A stretch of 64,000 nt of DNA from Excoecaria cochinchinensis. Lineage: Eukaryota; Streptophyta; Magnoliopsida; Malpighiales; Euphorbiaceae. The DNA is taken from NCBI GenBank assembly GCA_947683425.1, contig CANTUQ010000081.1, forward strand, positions 7,188,501 through 7,252,500, in the 5' to 3' direction. The notes beneath the pieces were generated by a model that saw nothing but the letters and a program-made list of their open reading frames with translations, was not told the DNA's origin and ran no database searches. The position numbers and the translations under genes were made by a program. Below, piece after piece: positions 33,216 through 44,304 of the stretch (its first letter is position 1; the number at the start of each line of letters is the position of its first letter).

Positions 33216-33587
33216 TGTAGAAGACTCTCCTCTAATGGTGAATTTGACTTTTATATCCTGAGGTAGACTATTGGAATGTATTTCCTATAATTTCAAAAAA
33301 TCTTATTAATTTGTTATATTAACCAGGTCCTTTCAAAGCATAAATTTTACGTCTCTTATTTTCTCTTAATATTATTTATTCTTTTCCTTATTTTCTTTTA
33401 TCTCATCATTTTGATGCATCAAGTATTTTCGAAGCTAGAATGAAATCATACCAAAATGTAAACATTATTAAACAATGAAATCAAATTTTAACAAATGTAA
33501 ATATTACTGAGTAAAGTGAAAATTTTGTACATCATAGATATATATACAAATCTCCCTAAATATGTACTAAAGGGGGGAGTAGTTTGA

Positions 33588-33820
33588 TGACTCGTCTGGA
33601 TCTAAATCACTATCTGATAAGTGGATCGGCTGAGCACTGGATGAGGACGGCCCTGCCCTAGAAGTAGATGGTCCGGCTCTGGAAGAAGAGGGCTGATCCC
33701 TGAATGCTGATGGTCCGACTTTGCGACTGGCTACAGAGGAATGATGACCGCTGGTGGAGATCGGAGTGCTACCGGCAGCTCTGCTCGGGAAGCCCCCTAA
33801 AACTTGACTCGAGCGTACCC
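33588..33820 (-). pseudogene. C-terminal remnant of the sense 3' ORF in element C
   Basis: In element orientation it reads SSSRAGPSTSRAGPSSSS and AQPIHLSDSDLDPDESS, matching the tail of the element A ORF (ARPSTSQPQPQPQPIHLSDD). It stops at the LTR junction, so only the Ser/Pro-rich and acidic end remains. Confidence 0.6.
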
Positions 33821-33824
33821 ATTA

Positions 33825-33967
33825 TGATGTGCACCGAACCCCGGTGGCCCAGAAAACCCGCTTTTTGGGTATTCAAGAGAGGTTCATAGGAATTGTAAAA
33901 AATTACAAGGGCATCTATTTTGGGCAACAAGGAGGTGTTTTGGAGTCGCCACCCAATAAAACATTGA
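33825..33967 (-). mobile_element. Element C 5' LTR, terminal 143 bp
   Basis: Matches 29755-29900 (TGATGTGCACCGAACCCCGG, GGAGTCGCCACCCAATAAAA) and is cut at ACATTGA by the start of element B (TGTAGACACC, 33968). Confidence 0.8.
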
Positions 33968-34159
33968 TGTAGACACCGGATCCTAAGGCAGTCCAGATCA
34001 GAGTTACCCAATGAAGAGATTAATGTCTACTTTTAGAGAAATGGATAAAAGTTGTGAAGTTTTCATTCTCTGATTTTACAAGGATTGTGGTTTTTTCTTG
34101 GTAAAAGGAGATTTTTGGGAGTTCGGAAGATTTCATATTTTGAAAAATGGATTTTGCTC

Positions 34160-34480
34160 CACCGTCGGTCCCATCGCTGGATAGATCTCTCCTCGCGTGA
34201 GCGGTGCCTGTCCCCCACACGGGACGGGCCTGTCTGTCGCAGGGAGCGACGCCTGTCGCTCACTTGAGGGACCCATCTCTCACGACGAGTGCTGGCTATC
34301 ACTCACTCGAGGAGGCCATCTCTCGCGTCGAGCGACGCCTGTCTCTCTTGCAAGAGACGCCAGTGTCTCGCGAGAGACAGCCATCTCTCAGATTTCGTCC
34401 CTCGCGAATGGCCCGTCACCTAAAAGACTGCGGATACCCCCTTTACAGACGCCCATCAATCGTCTAGCGATGCCCGTTGA
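34160..34480 (+). repeat. Dyad/short repeat cluster of element B LTR
   Basis: Words such as GAGCGACGCCTGTC, CTCTCGCGTCGAGCGACG and TCTCGCGAGAGACAG recur; the last is a good dyad near 34364-34379. Upstream of the TATA box. Confidence 0.6.
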
Positions 34481-34705
34481 TCACTAATTTGTCATTATTT
34501 GGGCGAGATTTTCTAGATTTTTTTCCATATCTTCTAAATATATTTCAAGATTTCCAAATATTCCCTACATCTTTTCAAATATTTTTAAATGTTAGATTTG
34601 ATTTTGAAAATATTCTGCAAATCATTTGGTTTTGATTTTGATTTCAAAAATCTTTTCCAAATTTAAATTCAAAATTTGAAATTATTTGAATGATTTTCCT
34701 AAACC

Positions 34706-34713
34706 TATAAATA
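34706..34713 (+). promoter_or_regulatory. TATA box of element B LTR
   Basis: TATAAATA in an AT-rich region, followed by a purine-rich leader start. Confidence 0.6.
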
Positions 34714-36384
34714 AGGGATGGAGAGTCATTGTTCGGGGTTAGCGGTTTTGACAAAAAAGAGTATTTAGCAATTTTCTTACAAAAAGTTTTCTTACTTTCA
34801 TTTTTTCGAAAAATCGTCATCAAATATTCTTTCAATTTAGGCGAATCCGAGGGAATGATATTAATTCATTTCTATCAGATCCAGCCGTTTTAGCATTTAA
34901 AACTGCTATCAAAATGTCGAGAAAGAAAAATATAACTTTCTTTTCTTGATTTGTTTTCGAAACACGATTTTTGTAGTCCAACAATCTTCTGAAAATCACA
35001 CATCACGGATCAATCCTTGTAGAACATGAGGAACGAAAACCATGCGACATTCACCTTTAAAGGTAATATTCCGAGGGTAAACATTCTTGATCGATTTCCT
35101 TTGTATTTAATAATTTTATTCTGATTTTACACGTTAAATCTTATTTTATTTAAACTAAAATAATTTTCTATTTGAGTTATTGTCTTTTCTGGATCTAGAG
35201 TGACCGACGGGCAGAGGATCCACCGACGGCCGTCGCTCACCCGAGCGATGGGTCGTCGCGGGTTTCTGCCTCCACCCGTCGATCAACCCAAGGACGCCTG
35301 TCGCTCACGTGCCATGGGCCATCCCTGGGCCTGTCCTTCTCCTTTTCCTCCCTTTCTTTCACCACTTATTTCCTTGTTATTCTTGTTTTCTTTTACATAA
35401 TTTATTTTTAGTCCATGGTTTTGGGTTAATTGTGGCGCTAACATGATTCTTATTTTTGTGAGTTTCATTAATTTATTTGGCGGATTTGGGTTGTAAAAAT
35501 GGAGGACACTGCAATGATATGAGAAGCTTCATTCGGGTTCATTCTTTTACCCTTATCCTGTTTACCTTATGTATTGTTATTGTAAATATTATTTTCATTC
35601 CGCTAACATGAAAATGGTTTAATATTTATATTAATTGAATTGAGATTTTCATTAATAAATTGAGGACCAATCTCCTATTTTTTCATCAAATAACATTGAC
35701 ATTCCAAAATTGTTTTTTGTGCATATGCATGTGAGGACCAATGTCCTCATCCTTAACGAATATCCCGATTTATGTATGATTCACACGCTATTTACAATGG
35801 GGTTGTATTCCATGCCTAGTTTTGTTATAATATATTTTTATAACCTTTATTTTAATTTTGCTCTTATTTACTGCTTTCCTTGTATGGACAACTTGCGGTT
35901 TAATTAATTGCATTAAATTGAATGAGAAATGGGATGAAAATTTAAATTCAAAACTCAATTATAACTCTAAATCAAGGTATGAATAAATGGGAAGTGCCGA
36001 ACCTTCTCTGGTTTTAGGCCCAATGAGGTTAGAGGACCATCTCAATATTTCATTAGGAAACGGTCTCTAAAATATCTCTTGTCACCCAAAAAGGCCCAAT
36101 TTGCATAGTCCTAGGCTCCACGAGGTTAGAAGACAATCCCAATGTTCTATTGGGGTGGGGCCTCCAAAATAGCTCTGGCTTGCCCAAAATGGATGCATAT
36201 GCACTGTCTTAGGCTCATTGAGGCTAGACGACCTTTCTTAATGTTCTATTAGGTGGCGACTCCAAGAAACCTCCTTGTTGCCCAAAATAGATGCATTTGT
36301 AATTTCTTGCAAGTTTTCACGAACCTCTCTCGAAAGTCCTAAAAGTAGGCTTTTAGGGCCTCTGGGATTCAGCGTGCGTCATAA

Positions 36385-36403
36385 TGGTGACTCCACTGGG
36401 GAC
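36385..36403 (+). other. Primer binding site of element B
   Basis: TGGTGACTCCACTGGGGAC, 3 bases after the LTR end at 36381; same as in element A. Confidence 0.75.
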
Positions 36404-37167
36404 ATTTACTTTGAGACTTCGCTTTGAAAGTACCTTGATTAAAACATATGATTGAGTTTTAATTTAAAAATTTCATCCTTTTTTGAAATTTGCATTGTAT
36501 CTCATTAGAGCCTTAGATCTATGCTAGTTTGGTCCCTCTTTTAACCCCGGTGCGTTCCCAAAACACAACCCTACATTCACTCAATGTAGGGAAGTGTTAA
36601 GGATAATCACTAGTCCAATCCTCATACCGTTTGGTATATTAAATAAAGACCCGGTCGGTCATTATGCTCGTGATGAGCTAGACCCGTTGGTAGGGACCAT
36701 GCTTTGGTAGACCTAAAGTATCATCACCTTAGCCAAAGCTCATGTAATGAAAGTAGATACTTCCCCTAAGTGGTATGAACCATAATACTATGCTTGCTGT
36801 ATGGATCATTTTGTATTGCACAAACCTAGATAATTTGATTGGTCACCTAATCAAAGGTTATCATGCCCCAATAGGTCCATGTCAATTTATTCGGACTGCC
36901 TAAATACACAACGATCACAACCCATACGTCTGTGCATTAGTTAGGAGAGGTTATGCTGCCGGTTTTCTGCCGTGCATCATCCACGTTCGTTGGGTTCCCT
37001 ATTGACCCATGAACCAAGCCTACCTAGGAAAGAGACTATGACCTCGCGTGTGGGAGTAACAAGGTTGGAAGGACCTATGTGCTTGCATGTGATTTGTGGA
37101 TGTTATATAGCATGATCATGCATCTTATGGCATTCATGCATCATCCTAACATGACGTGTTTTGCAAC
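36404..37167 (+). other. Leader of element B, first part
   Basis: Non-coding, colinear with the element A leader in reverse (22340-23070). It ends with gcaac (37163-37167), the duplicated target of the Athila insertion, and continues at 49811. Confidence 0.8.
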
Positions 37168-37358
37168 TGATAACTTCAATACAATACTTAGTTTTGAGGG
37201 TGTTTTTATATGATTTTAGGTGTTTAGTTGTGTTTTTGTGTTAGGTTTTGTTTCCTTTAGGTTAATTTTACTAATCTTAGTCAAATTGGAATTTTGATAC
37301 ATTATAGATTGTTTTTGATGGATTTTTATTTGTCTTTGCAGGTGAGGTTCTAGGTACA

Positions 37359-37753
37359 TCACGGTCACAATGAAATTCATTGTGACCGTGACATAAAGAG
37401 AAGTGGAAGTCAGGAGCTGACCTAGATGGGTCACGGTCACAATGGATTTCATTGTGACCGTGACATAGCAAACGATTGGGCAGAATGCAAGTAGGAAGCA
37501 TGTCACGGTGACAATCAATTTCATTGTCACCGTGACATAAAAATCATCAAGGCAGAATCAAAGCAGCACGTATCTCACGGTCACAATGGATTTCATTGTG
37601 ACCGTGACATAATTATTTCCTGGACAGAAGCGAAACTTTGAAGACCTCACGGTGACAATGAATTTCATTGTCACCGTGACCCCTCTCCTGTACGTAAAAG
37701 GATTTGAAATTCTCGACTGGACACGGTGACAATGAATTTCATTGTCACCATGA
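37359..37753 (+). repeat. Six-unit 33-nt dyad array in Athila U3
   Basis: Dyads start at 37359, 37431, 37503, 37575, 37647 and 37721 (spacing 72, 72, 72, 72, 74). Arms are 16 nt, for example TCACGGTCACAATGAA, around one central base. Units 1, 2 and 4 have GGTCAC/GTGACC while 3, 5 and 6 have GGTGAC/GTCACC: both arms switch together. The 39-nt spacers are much less conserved but share CAGAATG. The last unit ends 12 bp before the TATA box. The 3' LTR has the same array (about 48212-48606). Confidence 0.95.
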
Positions 37754-37765
37754 CCCATCTGGAAC

Positions 37766-37773
37766 TATAAAAA
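37766..37773 (+). promoter_or_regulatory. TATA box of the Athila LTR
   Basis: TATAAAAA within AACTATAAAAACGCAC, directly after the dyad array; the 3' LTR has TATAAAAA too. Confidence 0.75.
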
Positions 37774-38963
37774 CGCACTTTTCTCTTTGGCTAGGGTTCT
37801 GATTTTTTTAGTTAGTTTTTGTTATTAGTTTTGGCAGCTGAGATTTTCTGAGTGATTTCTTCGGTTCTAAACTTTAATCTTCATTCTTGCTTTGAGATTT
37901 TAATTAGAAATTGAGAGTAATTTTCATTAGATACATAGTTAATTTCCAGAGATAGTTAGTTTTCCAGTTTTCCAGAATTTTGGTTTTATTCTCCATTAAA
38001 GATCTAAAGAAGAAGACTGAAGAACGTGGGATTCAACCGGGATTTCTACCTCAATGAATTTTTAGGTTTATTCTTTCCTTTATTCTTTAGAATTTGTAAT
38101 GGATTGTGAGTAGTTTCTTAGTTGTTTGGGGGATCTCTAAACCCCTATCTTAGATGTGAACTCTAAACATATTTTGATATTTGATATATAAATGAAGGTT
38201 TATTTCACTAGTTATTATTGTTAAATCATGAGATGTATGTTTTCGAGTTAATTTCCTGTTTTGATGAATGGATTAATTCATGTATCTTAATTGGTTATTG
38301 AATTGAATGATTAAATGTCATGATAATTTATCTTTAGATTTTCTGTCATGTTTGCTGTAACATTCGGACTGCTCCGGAAGGGAATCCATATGTGCATGTT
38401 TTCATGGTTTAAGATTTGAGTGAGGAGTGAAATAAGTAGGTTTTGGGTTGTTTGGCTCCGGAATGGGAAAGCAAACCGAACCTAGGATTTAGACCCATGA
38501 TTAGGCTAGTTGTATAACTTGCTCCGGAATGGGACGTCATGTAATTAGAGTAGCTTGCTCCGGAATGGGACGCTTGGGTTAAGAGGGTTATCCCGATTTT
38601 GTTCATATATATTTTCTTTATGTGTTTTGATTCATATCTGGGTATGGGGTGGATGAGTGAACCTGAGCAACGTTTGCTAATTTTGCATTCTTATCTTGTT
38701 AATTTTTCCGTCATTTAGTTTATTGCGATTGTTGCAGTCAATTTAATTTGATTGTTTCTGTTTACTTATTTTTGATATTTAAATTCTTTGTTTTTAATCA
38801 GTAGTTAATTCAATAAATTCAAACAATTGGGAATTCTTTAGCATACATTTGATTTTCATCACTTGCGCACACAGTCTCTTGGGTACGATAACTCGGAGTC
38901 TTAAAAATACTTCATTATATTACTTGTCGATTCAGTACACTTGCTGAAGTCGCGTCAAGTTTT

Positions 38964-38981
38964 TGGCGCCGTTGCCGGGGA
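38964..38981 (+). other. Athila primer binding site (tRNA-Asp type)
   Basis: TGGCGCCGTTGCCGGGGA, the full 18-nt complement of the plant tRNA-Asp 3' end used by the Athila lineage, 6 bases after the LTR. Confidence 0.9.
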
Positions 38982-39089
38982 TTGCCGTTGTTTTAAGTTT
39001 TGATTATTATTTGTGTGTGTTTTACTTTTTCTTTTCTTTTATTTTATTTTTATTTATTCTTTATTCTTTTCAGGTGATCGTTGTGGTGC

Positions 39090-40398
39090 ATGAGTAGATT
39101 GAGACAAGAGCAAATAGCACCCTACGATCCTGAAATCGAGAGGACTTTACATCAATGAAGGAGAGCCAACAGAAATAATAACATGGAAGACAATATTCTC
39201 CCTATTGGTGAAGTTCCTCCCGAGAACGAACAAGTGCCGAGGGCACAAGATGGAAATCAAGGGAATCATAGAGAAGAGGTCCCGAGACAGAGGACAATAA
39301 GGGATTATGCAGTACCAAGATGGAATGAGGATAATCGGACGATTGTCCTGCCAAGGGGAGTGCAGTTTGAGCTTAAACCAGCCACCATCAATATGGTACA
39401 GTCAGTTTACGGGTTCAAAAGTGGAAGACCCCGCACAGCACTTAGACATATTCTTAGAGGTCAGTGATACGGTTCAGATTCCTGGAGTATCATCCGACTC
39501 GATAAGATTAAAGTTATTCCCTTTCACATTGATTGCAAAAGCACGTGAATGGTTGCAAATGCTACCTAAACAGTCGATTAGATCATGGGACCAGTTACAG
39601 GAGAGATTTTTGATGAGATTCTTCCCTCCGACAAAGACTGCGCACATCCGTAATAATATATTGGGTTTTAGTCAAATGAGTGAGGAGCCGTTTCATGAAG
39701 CCTGGGAAAGGTTTAGAAGGCTATTAAGAAGCTGTCTACATCATGAGATAGCCATATACCACCTGATGACAACATTTTATTCTGGGGTTACACCACAGAC
39801 AAGATCCTTATTGGATGCTTCATCAGGAGGGTCATTCATGAATAGACTACCAGAGGAAGCTTTTCACCTACTTGATGAAATGGCGGCGAATGATGCTCAA
39901 TGGTCTAATCCTAGGTCAGTACCGAAAAGACAAGGGATACACGCTGTGGATGAGGTGTCAATGCTGAAGGCACAGAATGAGTCCATGAGGAAGGAGATGA
40001 GTAGTCTGAAAGTACAGAATGTAGCCTTTGTGGCTCAAGAAAGTGGATGGTATGAAAGTGGGCAAGTCGGTCAAGAGAGTGGGGCAATGGCAGATATAAA
40101 CGCTATAGGGGATTACAGAAGGAATGACCCCTACAGCAACACATATAATCCGGGATGGAGAAATCATCCAAACTTCTCTTGGAAGGATGGAAATCCAAAT
40201 GCTTCATCCTCTTAACTACAAGTTAGACCTCCCTTCAACCAGAACACTCATCAGAACCAAGGGCAGCAGTATCAACAACCATATCCACCCAATCCCAACC
40301 AAGGGCAACAATACCACCCACCGGGATACCAACCGAGGCCACCTGTGCAAGAAAAGAAGACAAATCTGGAAGATATGTTGGCTACTTTCATAAATTAA
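39090..40398 (+). pseudogene. gag: Athila gag, broken
   Basis: Structural protein. The likely start is ATG 39090 (MSRLRQEQIAPYDPEIERTL), in frame with the ORF at 39183; a TGA interrupts at 39156. The N-terminal part then runs to a frameshift near 39420, just before EDPAQHLDIFLEVSDT. The core follows in the next frame: SIRLKLFPFTLIAKAREWLQ, SWDQLQERFLMRFFPPTKTA and YSNTYNPGWRNHPNFSW, all hallmarks of Athila gag. A TAA at 40213 follows NASSS; the Gln/Pro-rich tail runs on to LEDMLATFIN and a stop at 40396. No zinc knuckle is seen. Non-functional in this copy. Confidence 0.9.
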
Positions 40399-40411
40399 TG
40401 AGGAGTTAGTA
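40399..40411 (+). other. Protease deletion junction in Athila
   Basis: Upstream is the gag C-terminal block LEDMLATFI; 15 bp downstream the frame resumes at NKAQKYPSGDMEESVYFVDV, which in Athila elements follows the protease. The whole protease domain, including its active-site Asp, is absent. Confidence 0.7.
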
Positions 40412-43400
40412 GTGGATATGAACAAGGCTCAAAAGTATCCATCTGGGGATATGGAGGAGTCGGTTTATTTTGTTGATGTAATAGACGGATGTGTGGAAGA
40501 AGTGCAGGAAAATGTGGTTGGAGTTAATTCAGAAACTTTGAGTTTGTTACATTCAGTAGAAGGAGAAGAAGTGGAAGAGGAGATAGAGGATGGAAAGGAT
40601 GAGACATAAAATGAAGAGTCTAACCATAAAAAGGGGGATTTAAAGTCTGAACTTAAACCTCTCCCCTCTCATTTAAAATATGTGTTTTTAGAGAAAGATC
40701 ATAAACCAGTAATTATCTCTTCTTTGTTGACAGGTGATGAAGAACAGCTGCTGCTAGAGGTGCTGAGAAAGCACAAGGGAGCAATCGGATGGGAAACCTC
40801 AGACTTGAAGGGGATTGACCCAAGCTACTGCACACACGTGATCCCAATGGAGGAGGAATGCAAGCCGGTAGCTCAGCCTCAAAGAAGACTCAACTCGGCC
40901 ATGCAAGAGGTAGTAAAGAAGGAGGTACTCAAACTCCTCGATGCAGGTATAATCTACCCTATTTCTGATAGTAGATGGGTTAGCCCAGTGCAGTGTGTGC
41001 CTAAAAAAGGGGGGATGACAGTGGTAAAGAATGAACTTAATGAATTGATTCCAACTCGTACAGTTACGGGTTGGAGAGTCTGTATTGATTATAGAAGGTT
41101 GAATATTGCCACTAGGAAAGACCATTTCCCTTTGCCATTTATTGATCAAATGCTAGAGAGGTTAGCAGGTAATAGGTTCTACTATTTTTTAAACGGGTAT
41201 TCGGGATATTTGCAGATTCCTATAGCCCCTGAGGATCAAGAGAAAATGACCTTTACCTGCCCATATGGCACATTCGCTTACAGAAGAATGCCCTTTGGGT
41301 TATGTAATGCACCGGCTACGTTTCAGCGGTGTATGATGGCTATTTGCCATGATTTTATAGAAAAATTTATGGAGGTATTCATGGATGATTTCACTATATA
41401 TGGAGCTGATTTTATGAGCTGTTTAAGGAATTATGATTTAGTGCTAGGGAGGTGTGAAAAGACTAACCTAGTTTTAAATTGGGAAAAATGCCATTTTATG
41501 GTGAGAGAGGGCATTGTGTTAGGGCATAAAATTTCAGAGAGAGGGATAGAAGTGGATAAGGCAAAAGTCGAAGTCATAGAGAAGTTACCGCCTCCAACGA
41601 GTGTTAAGGGCATAAGGAGTTTTTTAGGACATGTGGGGTTTTACCGGCGTTTTATTAAAGATTTTTCAAAAATTGCTAAACCCCTATCTAATTTACTCAT
41701 GAAAGATGATGTTTTTAATTTTGATAATGAATGCTTGCTAGCTTTTGAAACATTAAAGCAACGGCTTATTTCAGCTCCGGTGATTATATCTCCGGATTGG
41801 ACTATGCCGTTTGAACTAATGTGTGATGCTAGTGATTATGCAGTGGGAGCTGTACTGGGACAGTGACGGGATAAGATATTCTGTGCAATTTATTATGCTA
41901 GTCACACTTTGACAGGAGCACAGGTTAATTACACCACCACAGAGAAAGAACTTCTAGCAATTGTGTATGCATTCGAGAAGTTCAGGCCATATTTGCTAGG
42001 TGCAAAAGTTGTGGTGTGGTCGGACCATGTAGCTTTGAGGCATTTATTTGCCAAGAAAGAATCCAAACCGAGGCTAATTCGTTGGGTGCTGCTATTGCAA
42101 GAGTTCGATTTAGAACTTAAGGATAAGAAGGGTGCTGAAAACTTCGTGGCAGACCATTTGTCAAGAATGGAAAATGACCATATTGAAAAGGGGGAAATTT
42201 TAGATTTATTTCCTGATGAACACATTTGTATTGTATTTGCTTATGACATTTCTGTTCCTTAGTTTGCTAACATAGCAAATTTTCTTGCAGGAGGTTTTAT
42301 GCCTAAAGATTATACTTGGCAGCAAAAGAAGAAACTGCGAGCAGATGCAAGACAATACATTTGGGATGACCCTTACCTTTTCCGATTATGTGCGGATCAA
42401 GTTTTAAGAAGGTGCATCTCAGATGAAGAGACGGGTGCAATCATCACAGCTTGTCGCAGTGGAGAAGCTGGTGGACATCATGGGCCAAATAGAATGGTAA
42501 TGAAAATTTTGTCTTCTGGTTTTTATTGGCCTACAATGTTTAGAGATGTTCAATTTTATGTGAAGACTTGTGATAGATGCCAGAGGGTAGGAAATATATC
42601 TAAGCGAGATGAGATGCCCCTGACAAACATACTTGAGGTAGAACTATTTGATGTATGGGGAATAGATTTTATGGGACCTTTTCCGGTTTCGTACGGGTTT
42701 GAATATATTATGGTGGTAGTGGATTATGTGAGTAAATGGGTCGAAGCTATAGCCACTAGAACCGCTGATGCTAAGTTTGTTTTAGAATTTTTGAGGAGAA
42801 ATATATTCACTAGATATGGAGCCCCTAGAGCCATTATAAGCGATGGTGGTAAATATTTTGGAAACCACCAATTTAAGGCTTTATTAAAGAAATTTGGCGT
42901 TAGGCATAAGGTCACAACCCCTTACCATGCTCAAGCTAATGGTCAAGTTGAAGTGTCTAACAGGGAGTTAAAGGCCATCTTAGAAAAAACGGTCAATTCA
43001 TATAGAAAAGATTGGTATCTTAAGTTAGATGATGCTCTATGGGTCTATAGGACAGCATTCGAGACATCGATAGGGATATCCCCTTTTAGGTTAGTTTTTG
43101 GGAAGTCCTGTCACCTCCCAGTGGAAATAGAGCATAAAGCTTATTGGGCTACCAAATTTCTGAATTTTAACCTTGAGAATGCAGGTAAGTGCAGGTCTTT
43201 GCAGCTAAATGAACTAGACGAGCATCAATTTTGGGCCTATGATCATGCCATGAGGTACAAAGATAAAACTAAGAAGTGGCATGATCAAAAACTGGTCAGA
43301 AAAGAAATTACACCTGGAATACGAGTGCTTCTTTATGACAGTAGGCTGCGATTATTTCCTGGTAAGTTGAAATCGAGATGGAAGGGACCATATGAAGTAG

Positions 43401-43543
43401 TGGCAGTTGATAAGTTTGGCGTGGTGACATTGAAGTACCCGCGGTTTGAGGATGAATTCAAGGTAAATGGACATCGTGTGAAGCCGTATTTTGAATCTAA
43501 ATTTGATTGTGCTTCCACGATCGTTACTCTTATGGATCCTTAA
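40412..43543 (+). pseudogene. pol: Athila pol (RT-RNase H-IN), one frame with three stops
   Basis: One reading frame throughout, broken only by stops at 40607, 41864 and 42260. RT (from 40682): LDAGIIYPISDSRWVSPVQC, DYRRLNIATRKDHFPLPFID, MPFGLCNAPATFQRCMMAI, VFMDDFTIYG. In motif A the expected FLDGYSGY reads FLNGYSGY (AAC at 41192-41194), so a catalytic Asp is lost. RNase H: MCDASDYAVGAVLGQ, YTTTEKELLAIVYAFEKF, DHLSRM. IN: GGHHGPNRMVMKI with CDRCQ, then WGIDFMGPF, IISDGGKYFG and GQVEVSNRELK give the D, D, E triad. No chromodomain, as expected for Athila. Enzymatically dead as read. Confidence 0.92.
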
Positions 43544-43762
43544 CGGTTTTTAAAAGTCCAGCTGCGGACTTGTTAAATGCAGAACTACTTCTAATCTTTA
43601 TTTCTTTTTATCATTTAATGGTATTTTGTTTAGAAAGTTAATCTTGTTTCATTTTGTAAATTTTATGTTTAGAAGAGAAATTATGTTTTGTTGGAGAAGG
43701 TTCAAAACAATTGTATCCAGAGATTTAGAGAAATTGATGAATTTGTGCAAGTGTGCAGGTTG

Positions 43763-44159
43763 TCACGGTCACAATGAATTTCATTGTGACCGTGACCAAA
43801 GGAGGATGCATTCTGGATTTTGGTTGATGCATATGTCATGGTCACAATGAAACTCATTGTGACCGTGATCATCAGGTAAGTTACATTCAGTTTTGAGGTG
43901 TGCACATGTCACGGTGACAATGAAATTCATTTTCACCGGGAGATAAAATAAGTTACATTCTGTTTTCAAACTGGGTTATGTCACGGTGACAATGAAATTC
44001 ATTGTGACCGTGACATAAATCACATTCGATTCTGTTTTCAAATTTGGTTATGTCACGGTGACAATGAATTTCATTGTCACCGTGACCCCATGGCGGTTCA
44101 ATTCTAGATTGCAAATTTTGGATACATCACGGTCACAATGAAATTCATTGTGACCATGA
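43763..44159 (+). repeat. Internal six-unit dyad array of Athila
   Basis: Dyads of 33 nt start at 43763, 43836, 43909, 43981, 44053 and 44127 (spacing 73, 73, 72, 72, 74), the same number and spacing as the LTR array. Arms TCACGGTSACAATGAA; units vary, one is asymmetric (43981) and one is decayed (43909). Spacers carry CATTCTGTTTT words, the reverse complement of the LTR spacer word CAGAATG, so this array is inverted relative to the LTR array. Confidence 0.95.
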
Positions 44160-44173
44160 CCCACGAAAAAATT

Positions 44174-44180
44174 TTTAAAA
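44174..44180 (+). promoter_or_regulatory. Candidate internal TATA box for the Athila 3' ORF
   Basis: TTTAAAA within TTTTTAAAACCCCAGTTTTC, 14 bp after the last dyad; compare TATAAAAACGCACTTTTC, 12 bp after the last dyad in the LTR. A CT-rich leader with CACATCTCATTCACTCGCAC follows. Confidence 0.5.
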
Positions 44181-44304
44181 CCCCAGTTTTCTATTTGTTA
44201 TTTCTCACATCTCATTCACTCGCACCGTGCACCATTTCTTCTTCACTGCATCCTCTGCGTTCTTTTCTCTCTTTTAGACCATCATTCCAGATTATCTACA
44301 ACAA

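Larger units (their letters stand above)
29755..33967 (-). mobile_element. Element C: internally deleted Tat element
   Basis: Minus-strand. Complete 3' LTR 29755-32431, polypurine tract 32432-32451, about 1.4 kb of internal sequence, then 143 bp of the 5' LTR end (33825-33967) before element B begins. Gag, pol and the primer site are missing; the internal part holds only the 3' UTR repeats and the C-terminal end of the sense 3' ORF. The junction at 33821-33825 joins ORF directly to LTR. The rest of its 5' LTR should lie beyond B, outside the window. Confidence 0.75.
33968..36381 (+). mobile_element. Element B 5' LTR (2414 bp)
   Basis: Starts TGTAGACACCGGATCC and ends GTGCGTCA. TATA box 34706-34713. 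Dyad words at 34160-34480 before it and CCGACGG words at 35200-35320 after it. The end (36000-36381) matches the A and C LTR ends in reverse. Small ORFs near 34200 read the repeats and are not genes. Confidence 0.85.
37168..38957 (+). mobile_element. Athila 5' LTR
   Basis: 1790 bp. Six-unit dyad array 37359-37753 immediately before the TATA box 37766-37773; then a CT/T-rich leader; GCTCCGGAATGGGA repeated four times near 38370-38575; ends AGTCGCGTCA. No gene: the minus-strand ORFs across the array simply read the dyads. Confidence 0.95.

Noticed and set aside
34197..34487. Arg/Ser-rich ORFs in LTR B
   Set aside because: They read the GC-rich dyad words; not preserved in LTR A or C.
37359..37753. 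CRISPR-like array (33-nt repeats, about 39-nt spacers)
   Set aside because: Plant DNA with no cas genes; the array and its spacers are copied in both LTRs of a retrotransposon, and the spacers are related to each other.
37216..37758. Minus-strand ORFs rich in TVTMKSIVTV, which look like a repeat protein
   Set aside because: They are direct translations of the dyad array; the same peptides appear at 48068-48610 and 43702-43969 because the DNA repeats.
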